From the NCBI RefSeq assembly GCF_019175285.1, contig NC_056523.1:184946180-185010179 (forward strand): 64,000 bases of DNA. Reading direction: 5' to 3'. Numbering within the stretch: the first letter of the stretch is position 1; every line of letters starts with the position of its first letter. Positions 58,901-64,000 of this stretch are shown here, piece after piece. Made by a program: the position numbers and the translations under genes. The stretch comes from Sceloporus undulatus. Lineage: Eukaryota > Chordata > Lepidosauria > Squamata > Phrynosomatidae. The notes beneath the pieces are model-generated. The model did not search any database. It was not told the origin of the DNA and worked only from the letters and a program-made list of their open reading frames with translations.

Positions 58901-61900
58901 CTTCTCTAGCCTTGCACATGTCAGTTTATTTCTTGATTTAATGTGTTTCCCAACATAGACCAGATTCCTTCAATGCCGCCTAATGGAAGAAATGTATCTT
59001 TCTCTTCCATTGGAGAGTTCAGTTTGTAACCTAGGACTGGCGTGTCTTCCTCATTCAGTGCACAGAATAATCTGATACTGTACATAGTTTTTAGAAATGA
59101 TTTGGAGAATATATGAACTCTTTGTCTTAAAGATTTTATTTGTCATGCTAAAATAAAACATTCAATAATTGATTTTCTTCCTTTTTTTCATTTTTTTTTT
59201 CAATTTTTCAAAAAAAAAACTAAAGGCTTCCAGGAAAAAAAAACACAGAAAAAACCTGAATCCCCCCGATTTTTTCTGGGTTCTTTTTCCAGCCTTCACA
59301 TCTCTACTCAGGGGGTGCATCCAACTGTATCAATATAATGAGCCCTTGGTATCTTCCAAGGTTTGGTTCCAGGATCCCCTGTGGATACCAAAATCTTTGG
59401 ATGCTGAAGTCCCATTAAATACAATGGAACAGTGAAATGGTGTTCCTTATATAAAATGGCTAAATCAAGGTTTGCTCTTTGAAACGTATATATTTTTAAA
59501 GTATTTCCAAGCCATGGATGGTTAAATCCATGGATGAAGGATTTGTGGACTGTAATGCAATTTGGCATCAATTTGTGCTGTAGCACTATCCTATGGAATC
59601 CTGGGAGTTGTGGTTTTGCAAGGTCTTCAACCTTCTCTGCCAAAGAGTGGTGGATTCTGTAAGATTCTTACCAGGATTCTGTAAGGTGAAGGCATGGCAG
59701 TTTAAGTGGTGTCAAATGTCTACAGTGTAGATGTACCCTAGGACAGCCCATGAAAAACTCCATTATCTTTAATGTTAGGACAATCACCCAGACTCCATGT
59801 CTCTTCTGCTAAATACCCAAACCATACATACAGTATATATCGGTATATTACTGACAGTTCTAGAAGACCATCAATCAGATTCAGAAACATGAATAATTAC
59901 CTTCAATCCACACATATGCTGCAGCAGCAATGGCAAAGACAAGCAAAAAGAGAATGAAGATGAAAGTTTCCAAGTTGTTGGCTGTCACTCGTTTCACACC
60001 AAACAGAATCGTTCGCAGAAGCTTCCCCTGAGAGGCAGGGAAAAAGGGTGTCAGTGGGAAACTACAATAACCTACATCTGAGGAGGTTTTGAGAGAATGG
60101 AGGGCTTAAGTAAATATTTCTGGCTTTGATCCTTAGGAGAAACAACAAGATAATAGAAACAATGTTTAAGCAAATATGCTATTAAGATTTGCTTTTCACA
60201 AACCTCTTCATTTCAATGGTAAGGAATGCAAGAGTTGGGACTACAAGCCACCTATCAGTCAACTAACATACTCCTTAGATTGCCATTTTAAAACTGTATT
60301 TTTATTAAGGTATTTTTAAATACACACACACACACACAGAGTGTTCTATCTAACACTTTTCCAAGGTGAGGAACTTTGCCTCCTGGGAAATATTTACAAA
60401 ATTAGTTATGTTAAAGATGAACAAGTCTTGATGTAAATGGGTCTAAGTGCCTCATATTGGTAAGGGAATCAAACAGACAGAACCTTGCTTCCTTCATCTT
60501 GATGTGTAAGAATTAGATTCAACCATCCTGCTAAAATGCACTGGCTACATACCTGAGATGTATTGAAGCCTGTTCTCAAAACATATGCTACACATCCATT
60601 ATCAACAGCTGTAAAGGGAAGGAAAGAAAAGGTGCGTGAAACGTCAGCCTGTTGTGGAGGTAGGATCAGCTCAAAAAATGGCAAAGATGTTCAGCTTGGG
60701 ATAATAGTTCAACAAAATGAACTCTACTATATTGACAGTTACAGATTACACACAGACTGGGAAGGGGTAAGGCAGGAAGCTGGAAGATGCAGTAACCAGA
60801 TTAAGCCTGGACATGGCAGAATGCCCACCCACTCACATAGTGGATCTGTGGACTCACCTCAGTTTCTATGGATTAGGTACTGTTTATCTCATGACATGTT
60901 TTGATGGCTATCTAAAATATTCTCAGGGGAAAAACTGCCATTTCTTGTATTTTTTTTAAAGTAAGAAAACTGTATTTGATTCATTTTCCTTTATCAATAC
61001 CCTCCAACCTGTACCACACCATTCTGAGATTTCATTTTCCTAAACGCACATCCCTTAAAAAGTATTAACTTAATGACAATGAAGCTACACCAAATTTTCT
61101 TAAATTGATCCAAGTTCGGTTCATTTGCTCCTATATCTTCTAAGCACAAAAACTCTTTGCGGAATACATTATTCTGTCATTTTAGTCATCCATACAGTAC
61201 CTACTGGAGGTACTGGAACTTCAGCTTTTACAATATAAGCTGTTTTATAATGCTATATGTGTCCCCTTGACTGATCAGATGCATAGCTTATGGCCATTTC
61301 AAAAAGGGAGCATCTTTGGTTCTGTGCTAAGGAAGATCTGCTGTACTGGTGTAAACCACTGTTGTTAAACGCATTTCCTACTGAAAGGTTGTGTGTACTT
61401 TTCTTTATTAACAATAATGGCAACCAAAGCCACTAAACAATAACTTCAAAGGAAGGTAAGATATACAATTAGGACAAAAATTAGGATACAGTCAACAAAA
61501 AAACCAATACAAAAAAAGTAACAGTATCAAATCAGTTAATCTTCCTCCAACAGCACTGCAGACTGGTTTTCATTTATACATCTATACCTATGTGTGTGTG
61601 TCTTTAAGTTGCCAGCCAACTTACAGTGCAACCTCATGAATTTCATAGGGTTTTCTTAAACAAGAAATAGTCAGAGACCCCTGAAATATAGCCTATGAAT
61701 ACCTGGTATACACCGAACATCCAGGGTAGCAGTGCTGGCCATTTATCTAATGAATTCAATTAAATGACAAATTGCCAATTTAGAGTGTCCTCAGAATGGA
61801 TTCGTGGCCCTTTTTGAGCTTCCCCATGCTATAGTCACCAAATAGGTACATACGTTTCAGGCCGGTGCTGGCCTTCTGTGGTGGGATGTGCTGCACAACT

Positions 61901-63983
61901 TTTGTTCCCCCAAAAATGACATGCAACCTGGAATCTGCCTGCATGTCCAGGACATGATCTGGGTCCAGCTCTTCCACTGGTTCCTGCAAAAGAAAGGTGC
62001 ACATGAGCATGGGTAACATATGGGTAAGGAAGGCCTAGATTATTGTGCCAACAGTTCACAAGCACCCAGACCTGAATGAATGAATGATTCTGTATCTCTC
62101 AAGATAAAGTTATATATGTATGTATGATGGTACTTTAGCAGAAAGGGATCTAAAATCCTGGGACCAAAGACCTCCTCTTTCTTATCTTTTGAAATAGGGG
62201 ACTTGTCCTATAGCAGGGATGGGGAACCTTAGGGTCTCCAGACATTCTGGATTACAAATCCTACAATCTTTTACTACTCTCTGTGCTGGTTGGGGCTGCT
62301 GTGAGGTATAGGCTAAAACATCAAGAGGACCGACATTATCCACACTCCTCTCTTACAGCTACAGTGGACCCATCAGATATACAATTCAGGGATCCTCCCT
62401 GGGTTAACCATGAAATGTGTGCAACCTAGATTTTGTGAATATTAATCGGGCCATTTTACATCCCAGTTTGGGGTTAGTATCTGCACAGGGGCCAGGGACA
62501 AACTTCCTCCCCTACAACCCAGCTGAAAAACCTCCATTTGCTCCTGGTGGCATTTCCTCTGCACCGTCTCAAAATGGCAACTGAAAGTGAAGATGAATCT
62601 CTGCCTGTCATCATTTTGAGAGTGGCTGCAGAAGAAAACAGAGATATTCAGGACATTAAGATGAGGTGCTTATTGGGGGTGGGGGTGTTTTTGTATGTTT
62701 TCATGCATTCGGGGAATGTTTTTGAGTGATTTTAGGGCACAATTTACCCTCAAAACAAACTGGTCAATACTGAGATCTTTCTGTCTGATATCCTGGATGT
62801 GTTTGCCAAGCTCAAGCTCACTTTACACACCAAGCTTACTCTAAAAACCAAAAATATAACACTCCAACACGTGCATTTTTTAAAAAATTAGGGGACTGAT
62901 GGGCCACTGCAGGGTCCACAAAAGTGAGGAGGAGCCAATTCAGGAGCCATTTCAGTTAGAACCAGCAGAACAAAAACAGCCTTTGTCCCGGAGATGTGAG
63001 AACCAGCAGAGGGGAAGAAGGAGGAATTTAGAAGTGTTGGCCAAACAAGTGGAACAATGGGATGGGAGGAAGCCAGCCTGCCCTGATATAAGTGTGTCCT
63101 GAGAAGGGCATTTGATATTAAAATATTGGAGATAACACTGCTGAGCAAAGTTACTTCATAGACCATTGTTGAGTATTATTTTTGCTGACCAATGACTAAG
63201 ATCAAAGTCATTCTCATTGAGTTTCCAAACCACAACATAAATGATACCATTCTAATTAAAGGCAAGAGTGTCTTGGCTGCTCTCTCTTTTACACACACCC
63301 ACACACACTCTTATTCTTCCTACATACAAGCCTCTATGTTGAAGACAAATTGCTGCCTCATTTTTTGTTTAGAATCATGAATCAACTTAAACAGGATACA
63401 AGGAATTTCAGATTCACTCATCCACCCGAAGGAAAGCCTCCCTGTGAGTACACAGTATAAATATTGCTTAAAAATGGCTGGATCAAATCAAGGCCTCTCT
63501 ATCTTCCAATATTGGCCCATCCCTGGATAAGAGAATGCTTCCTTGTTGTCTTTTCAGCCATCATCTTGTTTCTAGGTCTTACTAAGCAAAAGTTTACTTC
63601 CTGCACCTGATGGCAGCTACTCCCTCATCCTTCACTATTGATCATTATGCAGTGTACCACATGCAAGTGGTCAGCTGTTGGTCCCGTCTGTTCCTTGCCA
63701 CGCATTACACAAAAGCCTGCAACATCCTCCCCTCTACACCCATAAACCCCCACCCACTGTTTCCTTCATCCTGTCTATCTTCCTCAGTCAGCATCATCTT
63801 TGCAGCATGGGTAACACCAAGCATCCTGCTGGTGTTACAGAGGTGGCAATCAAAGAGTAACAATCTCCAGACAAACCTTCATCTGAGGCACAGACTCTCC
63901 AGTCAACATAGCTTCATCTACAATGCATCTTCCTCGCAGCAGCAGCACATCGCATGGCACAATGTTTTCATGGGGTGAGCGGC
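31852..63983 (-). CDS. ATP13A1: ATP13A1, P5A-type ATPase (N-terminal part beyond window)
   Basis: ATP13A1 (yeast Spf1) is an ER P5A ATPase that removes mis-inserted transmembrane helices. Twenty exons are read: 63983-63877, 61983-61854, 60608-60553, 60027-59901, 58103-57966, 54804-54684, 53625-53468, 52009-51834, 48595-48485, 45683-45558, 44431-44323, 44073-43874, 40976-40880, 40018-39834, 39347-39233, 38676-38480, 37250-37108, 36683-36573, 34637-34494 and 31962-31852 (TGA). Together they code for about 886 residues, matching human ATP13A1 from about residue 319 to the end. P-type ATPase signatures are present: TGES, the P5A-specific PPELP of M4, DKTGTLT with the phosphorylated Asp, KGAPE, TGDN and GDGTND. 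Phases agree at every junction except in exon 36683-36573, which has a one-base deletion and no GT donor. Similarity to the human protein is very high. Confidence 0.95.
32355..33094. mobile_element. hAT-like non-autonomous transposon, 740 bp
   Basis: Ends CAGTTATTCCCAAAGTGG and AAGTTTGGGGACCACTG are imperfect inverted repeats. The flanks CTATAGAG (32347-32354) and CTGTAGAG (33095-33102) are an 8-bp target duplication with one mismatch. It lies in the last ATP13A1 intron. Frames inside look non-coding. Confidence 0.75.
33916..34137. mobile_element. palindromic MITE, full length
   Basis: The 222-bp element has ends GGTCCAAAATACACTGCAGA and its inverse TCTGCAGTATGTTTTGGACC, with TAG on both sides. 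A full sister is at 52,784-53,002. Confidence 0.8.
34494..34637 (-). CDS. ATP13A1: ATP13A1 penultimate exon
   Basis: The exon codes for [20 protein letters not shown], a membrane helix, then [18 protein letters not shown]. It follows a good CTTCCAG acceptor and ends before GTGAGC, phase 0 on both sides. Confidence 0.95.
34870..35056 (+). mobile_element. LINE 3' tail with (ATC)n
   Basis: TTTTAATTTTATAGTTGAGA, CCCGCCTCGATCCTCAAAGC, GCGGGATATAAATATTTAT and eight ATC units form an L2-like 3' end. Confidence 0.55.
35210..35374 (+). mobile_element. tRNA-derived SINE with internal deletion
   Basis: AGCCAGCATGGCATAGTGGT, GGGATCAAATTCCCC, CTGAACAAATCTTGCCAAGA and CAGAAATGATATGAAGGTAC are present. 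The middle (TGACCTTGGGCAAGTCAC part) is missing. Confidence 0.75.
35430..36145. repeat. minisatellite, about 13.5 copies of a 56-bp unit
   Basis: The unit is about GACCACCATCTTGAGGGGGA, GAGAGGCCTGGCCTGGAAGA, CAAAGAGCCCTCCCCC. Copies differ mostly by loss or gain of single bases (CATCTTGAG/CATCTGAG, GGCCTGG/GGCTGG, runs of C and G of varying length). It sits in the intron next to the damaged ATP13A1 exon. Confidence 0.95.
36150..36235 (+). mobile_element. LINE 3' tail
   Basis: TTGTACACCGCTATGGATCA, TTGCGGAATAGCGGTCTAAA and an (ATT)n end look like an L2-like 3' terminus. Confidence 0.55.
36241..36540. other. unidentified 300-bp segment
   Basis: A plus frame 36301-36534 and a minus frame 36552-36241 are both open. 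The segment ends at AGCAAGAAATAAATAAAG just before the damaged ATP13A1 exon. The A-rich end suggests a retroposed piece, but I recognise no family. Confidence 0.3.
36573..36683 (-). CDS. ATP13A1: ATP13A1 exon with a one-base deletion and no GT donor
   Basis: The exon follows a GCTTTAAG acceptor and reads [20 protein letters not shown], then YIMSMAM. One base is missing near 36597-36600: the minus strand has GCAATGCGATGGCC where the human protein ([12 protein letters not shown]) predicts GCAATGCAGATGGCC. After this point the frame shifts, although the next 30 bases still encode ATFAINYK in the shifted frame. With the base restored the exon is 112 bp and its phase fits the next exon. After AAG the sequence is GGGGATGC, so the expected GT donor is absent. 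The neighbouring DNA is an indel-rich minisatellite and a shortened transposon copy, so sequencing or consensus error is the simplest reading. Confidence 0.85.
36764..36982. mobile_element. Harbinger-like MITE with TAT duplication
   Basis: Ends GGCCTGTACAGACAGCC and GGCTGTCTGTAACAGGCC are flanked by TAT on both sides. It matches the 5,643 element but is 16 bp shorter through several small gaps. Confidence 0.75.
37898..38080 (+). mobile_element. tRNA-derived SINE with internal deletion
   Basis: GAGTCAGTGTGGTATACTGG, GGTTGGATTTCC, GGCCTTGAGCAAGTCATC and GAAAACACCCAACAACAAAC are present, and about 40 bp of the middle is missing. G-runs of 13 (37,846) and 11 (38,259) flank it. Confidence 0.75.
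40880..40976 (-). CDS. ATP13A1: ATP13A1 hinge exon (GDGTND)
   Basis: The exon codes for [20 protein letters not shown] and [18 protein letters not shown] is the Mg2+-binding hinge motif of the P domain. The next exon (40018-39834) codes for a longer, less conserved basic insert (RRKKPRDG...), variable in this family. Confidence 0.95.
41731..41746. repeat. G-run (about 15 G) after (GT)n
   Basis: A TGTGTGTGTG stretch leads into about 15 G. Similar runs are at 37,846, 38,259 and 52,141 on the plus strand and as C-runs at 4,571 and 24,638. Exact lengths are uncertain in any assembly. Confidence 0.8.
41825..42712 (+). mobile_element. CR1 LINE, 5' truncated, with about 268 open codons
   Basis: From about 41,829 to the stop at 42,630 the frame is open without a break. 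It begins at ANDTKLGG, which corresponds to the (Y/F)ADDTKL catalytic box of CR1 reverse transcriptase, and continues through [45 protein letters not shown] and [14 protein letters not shown]. The tail has the CR1 octamers (ATTCTATG)n at 42,692-42,712. It is antisense to ATP13A1, in an intron. It is the youngest-looking CR1 copy in the window. Confidence 0.92.
43083..43200 (-). mobile_element. 5S-rRNA-derived SINE fragment
   Basis: CCTACAGCACCTGGTATCTA, CTCCCATCCAAGTACTAACC and AGGGATGACCCTGC are the reverse complement of the 5S rRNA 3' half (GGTTAGTACTTGGATGGGAG, GGGTGCTGTAGG). The head at 43,083 (TGTGCCTTCAAGTTGTCTGC) is the SINE body. Confidence 0.75.
44838..44889. repeat. (GGAA)n microsatellite
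   Basis: About 12 GGAA/GAAG units lie in an ATP13A1 intron. Short frames across it are composition artefacts. Confidence 0.92.
46015..46300. mobile_element. Tigger-like fragments
   Basis: TACAGTGGACCTCAATATCC at 46,014 and TACAGTGGGACCTTGGTATC at 46,220 are two left ends of Tigger-type elements, with an inverted pair (CAAGTGGTCACAAGTCCATG / GTTGTGACCACTTGTATA) between them. Confidence 0.5.
46810..47080 (+). mobile_element. L2-like LINE 3' end
   Basis: AAAACTGAGTTGAAGACCAT, CCTGTTCAGAGAAGTGTTCC (the KTxLFREVF-like protein end) and TGTACAGCGCTGTGCAAATC with an (ATA/ATG) tail fit an L2-like LINE. Confidence 0.6.
47231..47481. mobile_element. Tc1/mariner-like MITE with TA duplication
   Basis: Ends CACTGGTGCCTCGGGTTACG and CGTATCCCGAGGCACCAGTG are near-perfect inverted repeats flanked by TA. 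It is related to the 9,728 element through the CGTAACCCGAAA-type internal text. Confidence 0.82.
47520..48110. mobile_element. GC-rich MITE split by a Tigger-like element
   Basis: The piece 47,520-47,841 is CpG-rich and contains a perfect 15-bp hairpin (47614-47628 with 47634-47648, AAAAA loop). Its text (CCGAGCGCGTACTAGTG, then CGCTCGGCGCGTACTTTT at 48,065) shows that it continues after the insert at 47,842-48,060. A diverged relative is at 56,478-56,640. Confidence 0.5.
47842..48060. mobile_element. Tigger-like short transposon
   Basis: Left end CAGTCGGCCCTTCTTATACA and right end TGTATAACAAGGGTCCACT are inverted, flanked by TA. The 219-bp element sits inside a GC-rich MITE. Confidence 0.7.
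48344..48364. repeat. (CT)n microsatellite
   Basis: About ten CT units, in the ATP13A1 intron next to exon 48595-48485. Confidence 0.85.
49120..49292. mobile_element. Penelope-like remnant with hammerhead-like core
   Basis: Inverted arms TTTTTGTGGGTTTTTCAGGC / GCCTGAAAAACCCACAAAAA enclose CTGAAGA (49171-49177), a stem GCCAGC...GCTGGT (49179-49184, 49192-49197) and GAAA (49198-49201), the order of a hammerhead core. The end TGGCCATGAAAGCCTTTGAC is a text frequent in squamate genomes. Confidence 0.6.
49474..49618. repeat. (TA)n tracts
   Basis: Three (AT)n blocks (about 49475-49494, 49503-49519 and 49586-49606) surround GTGACAGATAT words. Confidence 0.9.
49520..49590 (+). repeat. 71-bp direct repeat, copy 1
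   Basis: This copy starts GTGACAGATATCTAAACTCT and ends TTAATTGGATATAT. It is identical over 71 bp to 49882-49952. Confidence 0.95.
49882..49952 (+). repeat. 71-bp direct repeat, copy 2
   Basis: Identical to 49520-49590, 362 bp downstream. Copy 1 continues into (AT)n, copy 2 does not. Confidence 0.95.
50045..50285 (-). mobile_element. unclassified interspersed repeat (SINE/LINE 3'-end type)
   Basis: CAAGTACATTTCTATACCGC, AACTAATTGCCCCCAACAAG and TGGTATTGAACTCACAACCG followed by CTGCAGTATAGACACTTACC are typical of a common squamate repeat whose family I cannot name with certainty. Confidence 0.5.
50290..51833. other. ATP13A1 intron, no recognised element
   Basis: I see no exon or clear repeat. 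A G8 run lies at about 50,732. Confidence 0.35.
51834..52009 (-). CDS. ATP13A1: ATP13A1 nucleotide-binding-domain exon
   Basis: The exon codes for [20 protein letters not shown], the basic LKRMSVLA segment and [16 protein letters not shown] is the nucleotide-binding motif of P-type ATPases. A run of 15 or more G on the plus strand begins about 130 bp from its acceptor, inside the intron. Confidence 0.94.
52268..52362 (-). mobile_element. tRNA-derived SINE, 3' part only
   Basis: GTGCCTTCAAGTTGTTTCTG, GGAGACCCTAAGGCAACCCT and TTCTTGGCATGATTTGTTCA are the inverted 3' third of the SINE family. Confidence 0.65.
52784..53002. mobile_element. palindromic MITE, full length
   Basis: Ends GGTCCAAAACAACTGCAGAA and CTGAGTTTTGGACC, centre TCAGAGCTCTCTGACA. 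Same family as 33,916-34,137. Confidence 0.8.
54684..54804 (-). CDS. ATP13A1: ATP13A1 catalytic phosphorylation exon (DKTGTLT)
   Basis: The exon reads [14 protein letters not shown], then [18 protein letters not shown]. The Asp of DKTGT is phosphorylated by ATP in each transport cycle. Acceptor TTGCAG and donor GTAGGT are both good. Confidence 0.95.
55111..55735 (-). mobile_element. CR1 LINE, 5' truncated
   Basis: TCCACAGAACCGTAGAGTTG at the left is the worn CR1 3' end. AGCCCTTACTGTCAGGAAGT, CACCTCTTAACCTTCTCTTC and CAATGTCCTTTTTGAATTGT match the inverted CR1 frame seen at 41,825. It joins an AT-rich L1 piece at about 55,735. Confidence 0.88.
55738..56400 (-). mobile_element. L1-like LINE 3' end with an inverted segment
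   Basis: The minus frame 56394-56098 reads [38 protein letters not shown], like the C-terminal part of L1 ORF2. Toward 56,400 the same text is present in inverted orientation, forming the 52-bp-arm inverted repeat at 56,258-56,367. Confidence 0.6.
56258..56367. repeat. inverted repeat, 52-bp arms, 6-nt loop
   Basis: Arms 56258-56309 and 56316-56367 match at 50 of 52 positions with a CCAGAA loop. The arms carry part of the L1-like frame. Confidence 0.95.
56478..56640. mobile_element. GC-rich MITE, relative of 47,520
   Basis: CTGGCGCAGAAAGAAGCTTC, AAAAAGAGGCTCCTTTTTGA and GTAGCCGCCACCATGGCAG match the hairpin part of the GC-rich element, more diverged. Confidence 0.45.
57484..57619. mobile_element. 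hAT-like MITE, 136 bp
   Basis: Ends CAGTAGACCCCAAACTGT and ACAGTTTAGGGACCACTG are inverted. Flanks CTTTAACT and CTCTAACT are an 8-bp target duplication with one mismatch. Confidence 0.75.
57966..58103 (-). CDS. ATP13A1: ATP13A1 exon with the M4 PPELP motif
   Basis: The exon codes for a loop ([15 protein letters not shown]) and then the M4 helix with [21 protein letters not shown] is the P5A hallmark in the transport site and separates this family from P5B (PPALP). Confidence 0.95.
58548..59306. mobile_element. hAT-like transposon, 759 bp, A/T-run rich
   Basis: Ends TAGAGATGTAAAATTTCC and AGCCTTCACATCTCTA are inverted. Flanks GTCAGGGG (58540-58547) and CTCAGGGG (59307-59314) match at 7 of 8. 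Near both ends long A and T runs occur. A palindromic-MITE piece lies inside at about 58,750-58,803. Confidence 0.65.
59335..59560. mobile_element. Tigger-like remnant
   Basis: GAGCCCTTGGTATCTTCCAA, GGATACCAAAATCTTTGGAT, TATATAAAATGGCTAAATCA and ATCCATGGATGAAGGATTTG match the 1,655 copy closely in its middle. Confidence 0.6.
59565..59735. mobile_element. palindromic MITE remnant
   Basis: ATGGAATCCTGGGAGTTGTG, CTTCAACCTTCTCTGCCAAA and GGCAGTTTAAGTGGTGTCAA then ACAGTGTAGATGTA are a worn copy of the family at 18,941. Confidence 0.55.
60028..60552. other. ATP13A1 intron, (CA)n only
   Basis: A (CA)n of about eight units lies at 60,323-60,338. Nothing else is recognised. Confidence 0.4.
61596..61740 (-). 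mobile_element. worn 5S-derived SINE
   Basis: GTGTCTTTAAGTTGCCAGCC, TCATGAATTTCATAGGGTTT and ATATAGCCTATGAATACCTG match the head and middle of the 43,083 element. The 5S-like end is heavily worn. Confidence 0.4.
62215..62325. mobile_element. hAT-like element end
   Basis: CAGGGATGGGGAACCTTAGG and TGGATTACAAATCCTACAAT, CTGGTTGGGGCTGCTGTGAG are typical of a common hAT-derived short repeat. The other end is not clear. Confidence 0.45.
62326..63876. other. ATP13A1 intron, no recognised element
   Basis: Frames at 62,538-62,729 (+) and 62,899-63,102 (+) look non-coding. A short (CA)n lies at 63,291-63,308. Confidence 0.35.
63877..63983 (-). CDS. ATP13A1: ATP13A1 exon with the actuator-domain TGES motif
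   Basis: The exon codes for [18 protein letters not shown] followed by [15 protein letters not shown] is the actuator-domain loop that drives dephosphorylation in P-type ATPases. Its acceptor (ATTCCAG) lies 17 bases from the right edge of the window, so the preceding exons are not visible. Confidence 0.95.
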
Positions 63984-64000
63984 CTGGAATTGAGAACTGA

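Overview
The window looks like nuclear DNA from a vertebrate, most likely a squamate reptile (lizard). Evidence: intron-split genes with GT..AG junctions, a CpG-rich promoter, and a repeat load typical of squamates. That load includes CR1, L2-like, RTE/BovB-like and L1 LINE pieces, tRNA-derived SINEs with CAA tails, 5S-rRNA-derived SINEs, many short DNA transposons (hAT, Tc1/mariner/Tigger and Harbinger-like) and Penelope-like remnants with hammerhead-like motifs. Genus or species cannot be read from the sequence alone.

Three host genes are present. DSN1 (+, about 915-14,724) encodes the MIS12-complex kinetochore subunit; ten coding exons are visible and the start codon probably lies upstream of the window. 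MVB12A (+, 18,018-31,054) encodes an ESCRT-I subunit; nine coding exons give a complete 263-residue protein, with a CpG-rich promoter just upstream. ATP13A1 (-, 63,983-31,852) encodes the P5A-type ATPase of the endoplasmic reticulum; 20 exons cover about 886 C-terminal residues, and the N-terminal third lies beyond the right edge.

Layout: 1-15.5 kb is DSN1; 15.5-17.7 kb is a repeat-filled spacer; 17.7-31.3 kb is MVB12A, whose first intron opens with about 655 bp of polypyrimidine tract; 31.3-31.9 kb is a short tail-to-tail spacer; 31.9-64 kb is ATP13A1. The three genes are not known to act in one pathway (chromosome segregation, endosomal sorting and ER membrane-protein quality control).

I see no previously undescribed gene system. 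The points most worth a second look are: a one-base deletion plus a missing GT donor in one ATP13A1 exon, beside an indel-rich 56-bp minisatellite (probably local consensus error); hammerhead-ribozyme-like cores in three Penelope-like remnants; an exact 71-bp duplication 362 bp apart; a 52-bp-arm inverted repeat in an L1 piece; and several nested transposon insertions that give a relative age order.
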